Part shown: piece after piece, positions 8,397 to 15,676 of the stretch
How positions within the stretch are numbered: position 1 is the first letter of the stretch
Layout of the letters: the number at the start of each line of letters is the position of its first letter
IMG/VR virus record: IMGVR_UViG_3300032242_000223
Coordinates: 1 to 24,482 of that record
DNA length: 24,482 nucleotides
DNA from: a virus
Strand: one strand, 5' to 3'
Notes under the pieces: generated by a model
What the model was told of the DNA's origin: nothing
Databases searched by the model: none
Seen by the model: the letters and a program-made list of their open reading frames with translations, nothing else
Translations under genes and position numbers: made by a program

Positions 8397-8404
8397 GATA
8401 AATA
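8397..8404 (+). promoter_or_regulatory. Candidate late promoter (GATAAATA) for gp18
   Basis: GATAAATA lies in the 75-base gap between gp17 and gp18, 64 bases before the gp18 ATG, and fits NATAAATA. The leader that follows ends in a strong Shine-Dalgarno sequence, AAGGAGAT at about 8449-8456. Confidence 0.65.
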
Positions 8405-8460
8405 GAATGTATATAGCAATATATGTTCCATCATAATTATAACGAAACAAGGAGATAAAA

Positions 8461-10152
8461 ATGGCGTTTCAACTCTCTCCAGGCGTAAATGTATCTGAGA
8501 TTGACTTAACTACAGTCATACCTTCAGTATCCACTTCTGCCGGTGCAATTGTTGGGGACTTTGTTTGGGGTCCTGCTAACAAAAGAATTTTGGTTGACAG
8601 CGAAATTACGCTAGTTAATCGTTTTGGTAAACCGAATAACACTACATTTGTTTCATTCTTTGCTGCTGCAAACTTTTTAGCTTATGGTAATAATCTAAGA
8701 GTTGTTCGTGCAATCAATGACACAGATTTAACTTTACATGCAAATAATGCTACATCAGTTGGTACTGGCGTTTTAATTCGTAATGAAGACGATTATGAAT
8801 TAAATTATACTGCTAATACCCATACACAATATGGTGGTTTCTATGCTCGTTATCCTGGTGCATTAGGGGACAACTTAGAAGTTGTAGCTTGTTCTAATAC
8901 ATCATCATTTGCTACATGGGCTTACAAATCATATTTTGATTCTGCTCCTGGTACTTCAGCATATGCTGCTTCAGTTGGCGGTGCTCACGATGAACTTCAC
9001 ATTGCAGTTATTGATTCTACTGGTTTAATTACTGGTACAGCTGGTACTGTCCTTGAAAAATTCAGTCATGTGTCTAAAGCATCTGATGCTAAAAACGATG
9101 ATGGTAGTCCAAATTACTACCAAACAGTATTATTCAATAAATCACAATGGGTTTACTTGGCAGCTCACCTAGATACAGGTTGGGGTGTATCGGCTGTTGG
9201 TACTTCTTTCAGTACAACTACACCTAACTATGATGTTTCTCTTTCTGGTGGTTTAGATGGTAACTCAACAGCTGCTAACTATGAATCTGCTTGGGACTTA
9301 TTTGCTAGTTCTGAAGATGTAGATGTTTCATTATTAGTTGCTGGTAATGCTTCCGAAATGGCCGATACTGTTCAAGAATATGTTGCTCAAATTGCTGACA
9401 CTCGTAAAGATTGTGTTGCTTTCCTTTCACCAAATTCAACATCTGCTGTTGGTAACCAAAATCCAGCTACTGCTGTTGTTACTTATAGAAATACATTAAC
9501 AATCAATTCATCATACGCATTTATGGATTCAGGTTGGAAATATCAATTTGACAAATACAACAATGTATACCGCTATGTGCCATTAAATGGTGACACTGCT
9601 GGTTTGTGTGTTTACACAGATTCAGTCCGTGACGCTTGGTGGTCACCTGCTGGTTTCAATCGTGGTATTATTAAAAATGTTGTTAAACTTTCTTGGAATC
9701 CAAACAAAACAGACCGTGATACATTGTATCCAGCTGGTGTTAATCCAGTGGTTGCTTTCCCTGGTCAAGGTGTTGTATTGTATGGTGATAAAACGATGCA
9801 AGCTAAACCATCTGCATTTGATAGAATCAATGTTCGTAGATTGTTTATTGTTCTTGAGAAAGCCATTGCCGTTGCTGCTAAATATTCATTGTTTGAATTC
9901 AATGACCAATTTACACAAGCACAATTTAAAGCTTTGGTAGAACCATTCTTACGAGATGTTAAAGGCCGTCGTGGTATTTACGACTATCGTGTAGTTTGTG
10001 ATTCTACAAACAATACTCCTCAAGTTGTTGATTCTAACCAATTCGTTGGTGATATTTACATCAAACCAGCTCGTTCAATTAACTTTATTCAATTGAATTT
10101 CGTTGCTGTTAGAACTGGTGTTGACTTCACTGAAATCGTTGGGAAGTTTTAA
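8461..10152 (+). CDS. gp18: Contractile tail sheath protein gp18
   Basis: 563 residues (T4 659). The N-terminus MAFQLSPGVNVSEIDLTTVIPSVSTSAGAIVG is the sheath-family signature, followed by GDFVWGPANKR. The C-terminal part PSAFDRINVRRLFIVLEKAIAVAAKYSLFEFND is the conserved sheath core handshake region, ending with FIQLNFVAVRTGVDFTEIVG. The protein polymerises around the tail tube and contracts during infection. The middle (about 100-330) is variable and shorter than in T4, which matches loss of part of the protruding domains. It has a late promoter candidate and a strong ribosome binding site, as expected for an abundant structural protein. Confidence 0.95.
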   Translation: MAFQLSPGVNVSEIDLTTVIPSVSTSAGAIVGDFVWGPANKRILVDSEITLVNRFGKPNNTTFVSFFAAANFLAYGNNLRVVRAINDTDLTLHANNATSVGTGVLIRNEDDYELNYTANTHTQYGGFYARYPGALGDNLEVVACSNTSSFATWAYKSYFDSAPGTSAYAASVGGAHDELHIAVIDSTGLITGTAGTVLEKFSHVSKASDAKNDDGSPNYYQTVLFNKSQWVYLAAHLDTGWGVSAVGTSFSTTTPNYDVSLSGGLDGNSTAANYESAWDLFASSEDVDVSLLVAGNASEMADTVQEYVAQIADTRKDCVAFLSPNSTSAVGNQNPATAVVTYRNTLTINSSYAFMDSGWKYQFDKYNNVYRYVPLNGDTAGLCVYTDSVRDAWWSPAGFNRGIIKNVVKLSWNPNKTDRDTLYPAGVNPVVAFPGQGVVLYGDKTMQAKPSAFDRINVRRLFIVLEKAIAVAAKYSLFEFNDQFTQAQFKALVEPFLRDVKGRRGIYDYRVVCDSTNNTPQVVDSNQFVGDIYIKPARSINFIQLNFVAVRTGVDFTEIVGKF

Positions 10153-10158
10153 TAAATA
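10151..10158 (+). promoter_or_regulatory. Candidate late promoter (AATAAATA) for gp19
   Basis: AATAAATA overlaps the gp18 TAA stop and lies 31 bases before the gp19 ATG, with a Shine-Dalgarno TAGGAGAA in between. Fits NATAAATA. Confidence 0.6.
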
Positions 10159-10181
10159 TAAAAAAGAAATAGGAGAAAAAA

Positions 10182-10718
10182 ATGGCATTTAATATATCAG
10201 AATTTAGATCCAACCTAATTGGTGACGGCGCACGCCCAAATCTATTTGAGGTTAGTCTATCATTCCCATCATATGTTGATAATGCTAATCGTCAATTAAC
10301 ATTCTTAGCAAAAACTTCACAACTCCCTGGTTCCACAATTGGGGTTGTTCCATTGTTTTACTTTGGTCGTGAATTAAAATTTGCTGGTAATCGTACATTT
10401 GCCGATTGGTCTATTACAATCATTAATGATGAAGACTTTAGTGTTCGTAGAGCGTTTGAACAATGGATGAATAGCGTTAATAATCATAACGCTAACTTGA
10501 GAGATACTATGGCTTATAGTCCAACAGATTACTCAACTGACGCATATGTAACTCAATTTGACAAAGCTGGCGCTGTTCTTAAAGAATATAAATTTGTTGG
10601 TATGTTCCCAACTGATTTAGCACCAATTGATTTAGATTGGGGTACTAATGACACCATCGAAGAATTTGGTGTGACTTTAGCCTACCAATGGTGGGAAGCA
10701 ATCGATTCAACTACTTAG
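10182..10718 (+). CDS. gp19: Tail tube protein gp19
   Basis: 178 residues (T4 163). Recognised from the N-terminus FNISEFRSNLIGDGARPNLFEV, the LAKTSQLPGSTIGVVPLFYFGRELKFAGNRTF segment and INDEDFSVRRAFEQWMNSV, all core gp19 features. gp19 hexamers stack into the inner tube that delivers DNA. It has its own late promoter candidate upstream and a hairpin terminator just downstream, which would give a short abundant monocistronic message in addition to readthrough from gp18. Confidence 0.95.
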   Translation: MAFNISEFRSNLIGDGARPNLFEVSLSFPSYVDNANRQLTFLAKTSQLPGSTIGVVPLFYFGRELKFAGNRTFADWSITIINDEDFSVRRAFEQWMNSVNNHNANLRDTMAYSPTDYSTDAYVTQFDKAGAVLKEYKFVGMFPTDLAPIDLDWGTNDTIEEFGVTLAYQWWEAIDSTT

Positions 10719-10731
10719 TATTATGTTATAT

Positions 10732-10760
10732 AAAGAGGGGGAGTAATCCTCCTCTTTTTA
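10732..10760 (+). terminator. Intrinsic terminator after gp19
   Basis: Stem GAGGGGGA (10735-10742) pairs with TCCTCCTC (10747-10754) with one G-U pair, loop GTAA, extended by AAA/TTT and followed by a T-run (10755-10759). Starts 14 bases after the gp19 stop. Confidence 0.88.
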
Positions 10761-10792
10761 TGTTATTTTGATTATTGAAAAAGGAAATAAAA

Positions 10793-12481
10793 TTGGCTTT
10801 CTCACTCTTTGGGTTCCAAATATCTCGTCAACAGGATGATATCGAAAGACAATCTGTTGAACAATCTTTTGCGCCGCCAACAAATGACGATGGCGCATTA
10901 ACCATTTCCCAAGCGGCATATTACGGTACATATGTTGACTTAGATGGTACTGCAAAAAATGAAGTAGAATTAATTGGTCGTTATCGTGAGATGGCGATGC
11001 AACCAGAAATAGAATCAGCTATTGATGATATTTGTAATGAAGCTATCATTCAGAATGATGATGGTGAAAATATCAAGTTGATTACGGACAAGCTAGATGC
11101 TTCTCCCAAGATTAAAAAAGCAATCGAAGCAGAATTTCAAATTATTCTTCGTTTGTTGAATTACAATAACATGGCGCCTGACATTTTCAGACGCTTTTAT
11201 ATCGATGGTCGGTTGTTCTATCATATTTTGATTGATAGAGAAAATCCAGCCGCAGGTATTAAAGAATTACGATACATCGACCCACGCAAAATTCGTAAGG
11301 TGCGTGAAGTTAAAAAAGAAAAAGAACCAAGAACTGGTGTCGAAATGGTCACCGTTGTTAATGAATACTATATCTTCAATGATAAGTCAATTAACGGTTC
11401 ACAGTCTAATTATGGTCCTGTTGGGGTTAGAATTGCCAAAGATTCAATTATAAATGTAAACTCAGGCTTGATGGATTCAAGACGAGCATCGGTATTATCA
11501 TACCTACACAAGGCAATCAAACCACTTAATCAGTTAAGAATGATTGAAGATGCGACAGTCATTTATCGTATCTCTCGTGCTCCTGAACGCCGTATATTTT
11601 ATATTGATGTAGGTAATTTACCTAAGATGAAAGCGGAACAATATCTCCGTGACATCATGGTTAAGTACAAAAATAAAGTTGTTTACGATTCAAACACTGG
11701 CGAAGTCCGTGATGACCGTAAATTCCTTTCAATGATGGAAGATTTTTGGTTACCTCGCCGTGAAGGTGGTAAAGGTACAGAAATTCAAACTTTACCTGGT
11801 GGTCAAAACCTTGGTGAGTTGGAAGATGTTAAGTATTTTGAGAAGAAACTTTACAAATCTCTTAATGTACCAATGTCTAGGTTAGAATCTTCTACATCAT
11901 TTACGATTGGTCGGGCTACAGAAATTAGCCGTGACGAAATTAAATTTGCTAAGTTTGTTAATAAACTCCGCAATCGTTTTACAGAATTATTTGATGATGC
12001 ACTAAGAGTTCAATGTATTCTCAAAGGTGTATGTACTGAAGATGAATGGGTTATATTTAAAGAAAACATTTATTATGATTTCATTCGAGATAATAACTTT
12101 GCCGAATTAAAAGATGCTGAAATTTTGAGAGAACGATTAAGTCTATTATCTCAAATTGACCAGTTTACTGGTAGATATTATTCAATGGATTGGATTCGCC
12201 GTAATGTTCTTCGTTTTAGTGATTTAGAAATTGAAGAAATTGACAAAGAAATTCAAGATGAGCGTGATAGTGGTATTCCAATGCCTTCAGATTTACAATA
12301 CATTGGAATGAGTCCAGGTGGTGGAGAATCTCCACAAACACCAACTCTTGAACAAGACCCAACAATTATGCCTGGAGGTCAGGATGCAGGTCCTGGTGGG
12401 GCTCCAGCGCCTAAACCAAAACAGTCATCTAATGGTGGCGGTAGTAATAATGGTGGTGGCGATTTGAACCTTAAACAATAA
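10793..12481 (+). CDS. gp20: Portal vertex protein gp20
   Basis: 562 residues from the TTG at 10793 (T4 524). I prefer this TTG over an in-frame TTG at 10775 because AAAAGGAA lies eight bases before it and the resulting MAFSLFGFQISR resembles portal N-termini; no ATG is available near. Portal features include SAIDDICNEAIIQNDDGE, the RRFYIDGRLFYHI segment, LRYIDPRKIRKVREV, the helical clip region PLNQLRMIEDATVIYRISRAPERRIFYIDVGNLPK and EIQTLPGGQNLGELEDVKYFEKKL. The dodecameric portal nucleates the prohead and is the packaging channel. The last 60 residues are Gly/Pro/Asn-rich (GGGSNNGGG) and presumably disordered. No late promoter is seen directly upstream, so it probably depends on readthrough of the preceding terminator. 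Confidence 0.93.
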   Translation: MAFSLFGFQISRQQDDIERQSVEQSFAPPTNDDGALTISQAAYYGTYVDLDGTAKNEVELIGRYREMAMQPEIESAIDDICNEAIIQNDDGENIKLITDKLDASPKIKKAIEAEFQIILRLLNYNNMAPDIFRRFYIDGRLFYHILIDRENPAAGIKELRYIDPRKIRKVREVKKEKEPRTGVEMVTVVNEYYIFNDKSINGSQSNYGPVGVRIAKDSIINVNSGLMDSRRASVLSYLHKAIKPLNQLRMIEDATVIYRISRAPERRIFYIDVGNLPKMKAEQYLRDIMVKYKNKVVYDSNTGEVRDDRKFLSMMEDFWLPRREGGKGTEIQTLPGGQNLGELEDVKYFEKKLYKSLNVPMSRLESSTSFTIGRATEISRDEIKFAKFVNKLRNRFTELFDDALRVQCILKGVCTEDEWVIFKENIYYDFIRDNNFAELKDAEILRERLSLLSQIDQFTGRYYSMDWIRRNVLRFSDLEIEEIDKEIQDERDSGIPMPSDLQYIGMSPGGGESPQTPTLEQDPTIMPGGQDAGPGGAPAPKPKQSSNGGGSNNGGGDLNLKQ

Positions 12482-12488
12482 AAAGTAT

Positions 12489-12496
12489 TATAAATA
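12489..12496 (+). promoter_or_regulatory. Candidate late promoter (TATAAATA) for the prohead core operon
   Basis: Exact TATAAATA, the T4 late consensus, eight bases after the gp20 stop and 35 bases before the next ATG, which has Shine-Dalgarno TTGGAGAT. Confidence 0.78.
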
Positions 12497-12523
12497 GTAC
12501 CATATTCAATTTGGAGATTACAA

Positions 12524-12913
12524 ATGAACACAAGACAAATTATAGATTACGCATTAGATGATGACGCAAAAGAAATGCGTGAATCATTATATGCTTCTAT
12601 TTTTGATAGAGTTAATTCTGCTATCGAAGCTAAGAAACAAGAAGTTGCACATAGCCTGTTAGGTGGAATGCCAATGGGTGAATCAGTTGACCATAGTTGT
12701 GAAGATGGTCATGAAGATGAAGTTGAAGATAAAAAATTAGTTAAAAAAATGGTTAAGAAAACTGCTCTTAAAACTGAAGAAGACAAACAATGGTTTAAGA
12801 AAAAAGCCAAGAAAATGGTTAAAGGCTTGCGCTCAGAAGGTTATGACTTATCTGATTTATCTGAAGAAACTGTTGTTGAATTAGCTAACGCAGTTCTTAA
12901 TGACGAAGAATGA
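12524..12913 (+). CDS. Probable prohead core protein, gp67-like
   Basis: 129 residues, very highly charged. The N-terminal half MRESLYASIFDRVNSAIEAKKQEVAHSLLGG resembles the helical start of gp67-type prohead core proteins, followed by an acidic patch (EDGHEDEVED) and then a lysine-rich helix (KKLVKKMVKKT, KKKAKKMVKGL). Position between gp20 and the gp21-gp22-gp23 group is exactly where T4 carries gene 67, which encodes a small abundant internal core component cleaved by gp21. T4 gp67 is only 80 residues, and the basic second half has no counterpart I recognise, so the identity rests mainly on position and composition. Its stop overlaps the next start (ATGA). Confidence 0.6.
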   Translation: MNTRQIIDYALDDDAKEMRESLYASIFDRVNSAIEAKKQEVAHSLLGGMPMGESVDHSCEDGHEDEVEDKKLVKKMVKKTALKTEEDKQWFKKKAKKMVKGLRSEGYDLSDLSEETVVELANAVLNDEE

Positions 12914-13185
12914 GAAAAGAAATTGTAGAAGTAGCTGAAATGGAACTTGAGGGCTTCAAGGAGTCAAAAGCTCACCCTCATGATCCTCCTGCTATTTTAA
13001 TTATGAAAAGAAAGTCCATTAGACAATTTCCTAATGGCCAAAGAGTTGCCATGTATCATATAGAAAAATTGAATAAATTTATTACTATTCCATATGACAT
13101 GAAAGGTGACATGATTACTACAACAGAAGAAACTAAACCGGATACATTAAAAACAATTTTAGGTTGTGCAAGGAATAGAGGTTAA
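12910..13185 (+). CDS. Small protein of unknown function in the gene 68 position
   Basis: 91 residues, overlapping the upstream gene by four bases. I do not recognise the family. The core PPAILIMKRKSIRQFPNGQRVAMYHIEKLNKFITIPY reads as two to three beta strands with a turn at PNGQ, flanked by an N-terminal amphipathic helix (EIVEVAEMELEGF). No membrane segment or catalytic motif is visible. It occupies the position of T4 gene 68 (a prohead core protein) but I see no similarity to gp68, so a prohead role is suggested only by its place between the gp67-like gene and the protease. Confidence 0.7.
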   Translation: MRKEIVEVAEMELEGFKESKAHPHDPPAILIMKRKSIRQFPNGQRVAMYHIEKLNKFITIPYDMKGDMITTTEETKPDTLKTILGCARNRG

Positions 13186-13187
13186 CG

Positions 13188-13742
13188 ATGTCAACATTTT
13201 CATATCAAGTATTAAAAGATACTAATCAAAAGACGGTAATTAAGCTTACTGGTGAGTTTACCGATGGCACTCCTGAAAGTAATAATGCCAGAATTCAAGC
13301 TAATTCACTTTACGGTGCATTAGATAATTCTCGTGCTAACTTATTGTCTAATCCAGCAAATACTGGCGCTCTACCATATTACGGTTTAGAAATTACTAAA
13401 ATATGGTACGATGTTAATATGTATAATTCATCTGGCAAAGGCCATGTTTTATTATATTGGACAGGTACAGCAAACACACAAAACCCAGCAGATACTACAA
13501 ATAATTCACCTATTTTTGCTGCTTCAGATATTGGTAACTGGGACGAACATGGTTCTTATGCTAATATCGATAACAATGCAGTTGGTGGTAATGGTGACAT
13601 TGGTATAACTACAACAGGCCAAGTAGCTAACTGCTCTTACACATTTGTTGTTGAATTGCGTAAAGACAATTATGACTACAGCAGAGGACAAATTGAGGAT
13701 CCAGCCGCATTTAATTATGGCGAATACTCAATGAGACCATAA
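13188..13742 (+). CDS. Putative virion structural protein of unknown function
   Basis: 184 residues, two bases after the preceding stop, with Shine-Dalgarno AGAGG at 13177-13181. I do not recognise the family by name. It looks like a secreted or virion-type beta protein: rich in Asn, Thr, Gly, Tyr and Ser, almost free of Cys, with alternating strand-like segments (KTVIKLTGEF, LEITKIWYDVNMY, GHVLLYWTG, SYTFVVELRK). No signal peptide is evident. A structural or capsid-decoration role is plausible given neighbours that build the prohead and late expression, but that is inference from context and composition. Confidence 0.68.
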   Translation: MSTFSYQVLKDTNQKTVIKLTGEFTDGTPESNNARIQANSLYGALDNSRANLLSNPANTGALPYYGLEITKIWYDVNMYNSSGKGHVLLYWTGTANTQNPADTTNNSPIFAASDIGNWDEHGSYANIDNNAVGGNGDIGITTTGQVANCSYTFVVELRKDNYDYSRGQIEDPAAFNYGEYSMRP

Positions 13743-13751
13743 GGATAAGAA

Positions 13752-14399
13752 ATGAGACTCATTAAAGAAATTAACGAAGCAGTATCTTATTTAACAGAAG
13801 AGACTGAAGATGGTAAAAAGACCATGTTCATTACTGGTCCATTCTTACAAGCCGAACTAGTAAATAGAAATGGTCGTAAATATCTCCGTGAAGTTATGGC
13901 TAAAGAAGTTGGTAGATATACCGAACAGTACATTAACAAAAACCGTGCCTACGGTGAATTGGGACATCCTGATACACCTACAATTAATCTTGATAGAGTT
14001 TCACATATGATTGTGGACCTGCACCAAGAAGGGGATAATTGGATAGGCAAAGCAAAAATTCTTGACACACCAATGGGCAATATTGCAAAGAATCTAATTG
14101 AAGGTGGCGGCCAGTTAGGCGTTTCTTCTCGTGGTATGGGTTCTTTAAAATCAGTTAATGGTATTAATGTAGTTCAAGATGATTTTTATCTTGCCACAGC
14201 GGCAGATATTGTAGCAGACCCTTCTGCACCTGATGCTTTTGTGAGAGGCATTATGGAAAACAAAGAATGGATGATGGTTAACGGAGTTTGGACAGAAATG
14301 GACCAAGACCTAGCACAAAGAAGTATCAAGAAAGCTAGTCGCCGTGAAATCGAAGCTGTATCATTACAGATTTTCGAAAACTTCGTCAGCAAATTATAA
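13752..14399 (+). CDS. gp21: Prohead core protease gp21
   Basis: 215 residues (T4 212). Serine protease of the herpesvirus-assemblin-like prohead protease fold. H72 in YGELGHPDTP and the serine pair S125/S126 in LGVSSRGMG correspond to the T4 gp21 catalytic His and Ser; the N-terminal FITGPFLQAELVNRNGRKYLREVM is also typical. It matures the prohead by cutting scaffold, core proteins and the gp23 N-terminus after (L/I)xE sites. The ATG is preceded by AAGGATAAG overlapping the upstream stop codon, so translation is probably coupled. Late promoter for the next gene starts directly after its stop. Confidence 0.93.
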   Translation: MRLIKEINEAVSYLTEETEDGKKTMFITGPFLQAELVNRNGRKYLREVMAKEVGRYTEQYINKNRAYGELGHPDTPTINLDRVSHMIVDLHQEGDNWIGKAKILDTPMGNIAKNLIEGGGQLGVSSRGMGSLKSVNGINVVQDDFYLATAADIVADPSAPDAFVRGIMENKEWMMVNGVWTEMDQDLAQRSIKKASRREIEAVSLQIFENFVSKL

Positions 14400-14402
14400 T
14401 AT

Positions 14403-14410
14403 TATAAATA
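14403..14410 (+). promoter_or_regulatory. Candidate late promoter (TATAAATA) for gp22
   Basis: Exact TATAAATA three bases after the gp21 stop and 38 bases before the gp22 ATG, with ACAGGAGAT between as ribosome binding site. Confidence 0.8.
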
Positions 14411-14440
14411 AACAATATAAGTCTAACAGGAGATTTTTAA

Positions 14441-15640
14441 ATGACTAAAAAATTCAATCTTTCTGAAGCCGCTGCTGAGATTCTTGGTGGTAATGTTGCC
14501 GGTAAGCAAAAAGGGCAAGATAGCTTCGGATTAGGAAAATCATTAAACCCAGCTGCAGTTAAGCAAGGCCAAGTAGATGTGGGCCATACCCCAACTAAAT
14601 CAACGGATGACAATCCTGATTATACAAAAGGTGTTCCATCAGCAGTTGCTCCAGGTAAAACTGGTCTAGGTAAACAAACAGATGGCGTTGGTATCACTAA
14701 GGCTACTGGTCCTCAAGACCATGAAGGTCGTTCTGATTTGACATCTACTGAAGATGGCGAAGATGCTTACGAAACTATTCGTGACCGTAAAGCAGGCAAG
14801 AAACCTACTCAAACATTTGATAAAAATGCAGGTGCAACATTTCAACAATATGAAGAAACTGAAGAAGATGGTTCTATGATTTCAGAAGAAGATTATGCAT
14901 ATGATGCTTCTGAAGATGTTGACGCATTGTTAGCTGGTGAAAACCTATCAGAAGATTTCAAATCTCGTGCTGCTACAATTTTTGAAGCTGCCGTTGTTGC
15001 TCGTGCAATGACTATTGCTGAAAAAATTGAAGTTAAGTTGAATAACCAATTTGATGAAGCCGTAGAAGAAATCAAAGAAGAATTAGCTGCTAAAGTTGAT
15101 GATTATTTGAACTATATGGTACAAGAATGGATGGCAGATAATGCTATTGCAATTGAAAAAGGTCTTCGTGCTGAAGTTGTTGAAAACTTTATTGGTGGAT
15201 TGAAAGACTTGTTCGTTGAACATTACATTGACATTCCTGAAGACAAAGTTGATATTGTAGAAGAATTAGCAGAAAGAGTTGCTTCTTTAGAAGAAGAACT
15301 AAATGAACAAATCATTCAATCTGTTGAATTAAACAAAGAGTTGAGTGAACACAAGAAAGTTGAAGCTATTTACGCAGTATGTGAAGGCTTGACACAAACC
15401 CAGGTAGAAAAAATTGCTTCACTTGCAGAAGGTGTTGATTTCACTACCGAATCAGAATTTGCCCAAAAGATGGAAATGATTAAAGAATCATATTTTCCAT
15501 CTGGAATTAAAACGGCAACTTCAAAAGAGTTCTTAGAAGAGTCTGTACATTTTGATGACGAAGAAGAAAAGCAAACAAAAATTGCTGATCCGGAAATGAA
15601 CATCTATGCACAAACAATTTCTAAAACTTTGAAAAAATAA
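14441..15640 (+). CDS. gp22: Prohead scaffolding core protein gp22
   Basis: 399 residues, much longer than T4 gp22 (269). The acidic, helix-rich C-terminal two thirds fit the scaffold: LSEDFKSRAATIFEAAVVARA at about 169-189, KIEVKLNNQFDEAVEEIKEEL, and a long coiled coil around 264-310 (VEELAERVASLEEELNEQI). It assembles the prohead core and is degraded by gp21 before packaging. Candidate gp21 sites of the (L/I)xE type are present, including LSE at 7-9, ISE at 147-149, LSE at 169-171 and IFE at 180-182. The first 130 residues are low-complexity, rich in Gly, Lys, Thr and Asp, and probably disordered; this extension explains the extra length. Confidence 0.88.
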   Translation: MTKKFNLSEAAAEILGGNVAGKQKGQDSFGLGKSLNPAAVKQGQVDVGHTPTKSTDDNPDYTKGVPSAVAPGKTGLGKQTDGVGITKATGPQDHEGRSDLTSTEDGEDAYETIRDRKAGKKPTQTFDKNAGATFQQYEETEEDGSMISEEDYAYDASEDVDALLAGENLSEDFKSRAATIFEAAVVARAMTIAEKIEVKLNNQFDEAVEEIKEELAAKVDDYLNYMVQEWMADNAIAIEKGLRAEVVENFIGGLKDLFVEHYIDIPEDKVDIVEELAERVASLEEELNEQIIQSVELNKELSEHKKVEAIYAVCEGLTQTQVEKIASLAEGVDFTTESEFAQKMEMIKESYFPSGIKTATSKEFLEESVHFDDEEEKQTKIADPEMNIYAQTISKTLKK

Positions 15641-15643
15641 ATA
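15636..15643 (+). promoter_or_regulatory. Candidate late promoter (AATAAATA) for gp23
   Basis: AATAAATA overlaps the gp22 stop codon and lies 41 bases before the gp23 ATG; Shine-Dalgarno CTAAGGAGCT follows. Fits NATAAATA. Confidence 0.65.
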
Positions 15644-15676
15644 TAACACCTAATAAGAAAAACTAAGGAGCTAAAG

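Noticed and set aside
9587-9940. Overlapping + strand frame of 117 codons inside gp18
   Set aside because: It lies wholly within the sheath gene in another frame, has Leu/Val-rich composition from frame-shifted codons, and has no start signals.
10775-10792. Upstream TTG start for the portal gene
   Set aside because: It falls before the AAAAGGAA ribosome binding site; the TTG at 10793 is eight bases after that site and gives a typical portal N-terminus.
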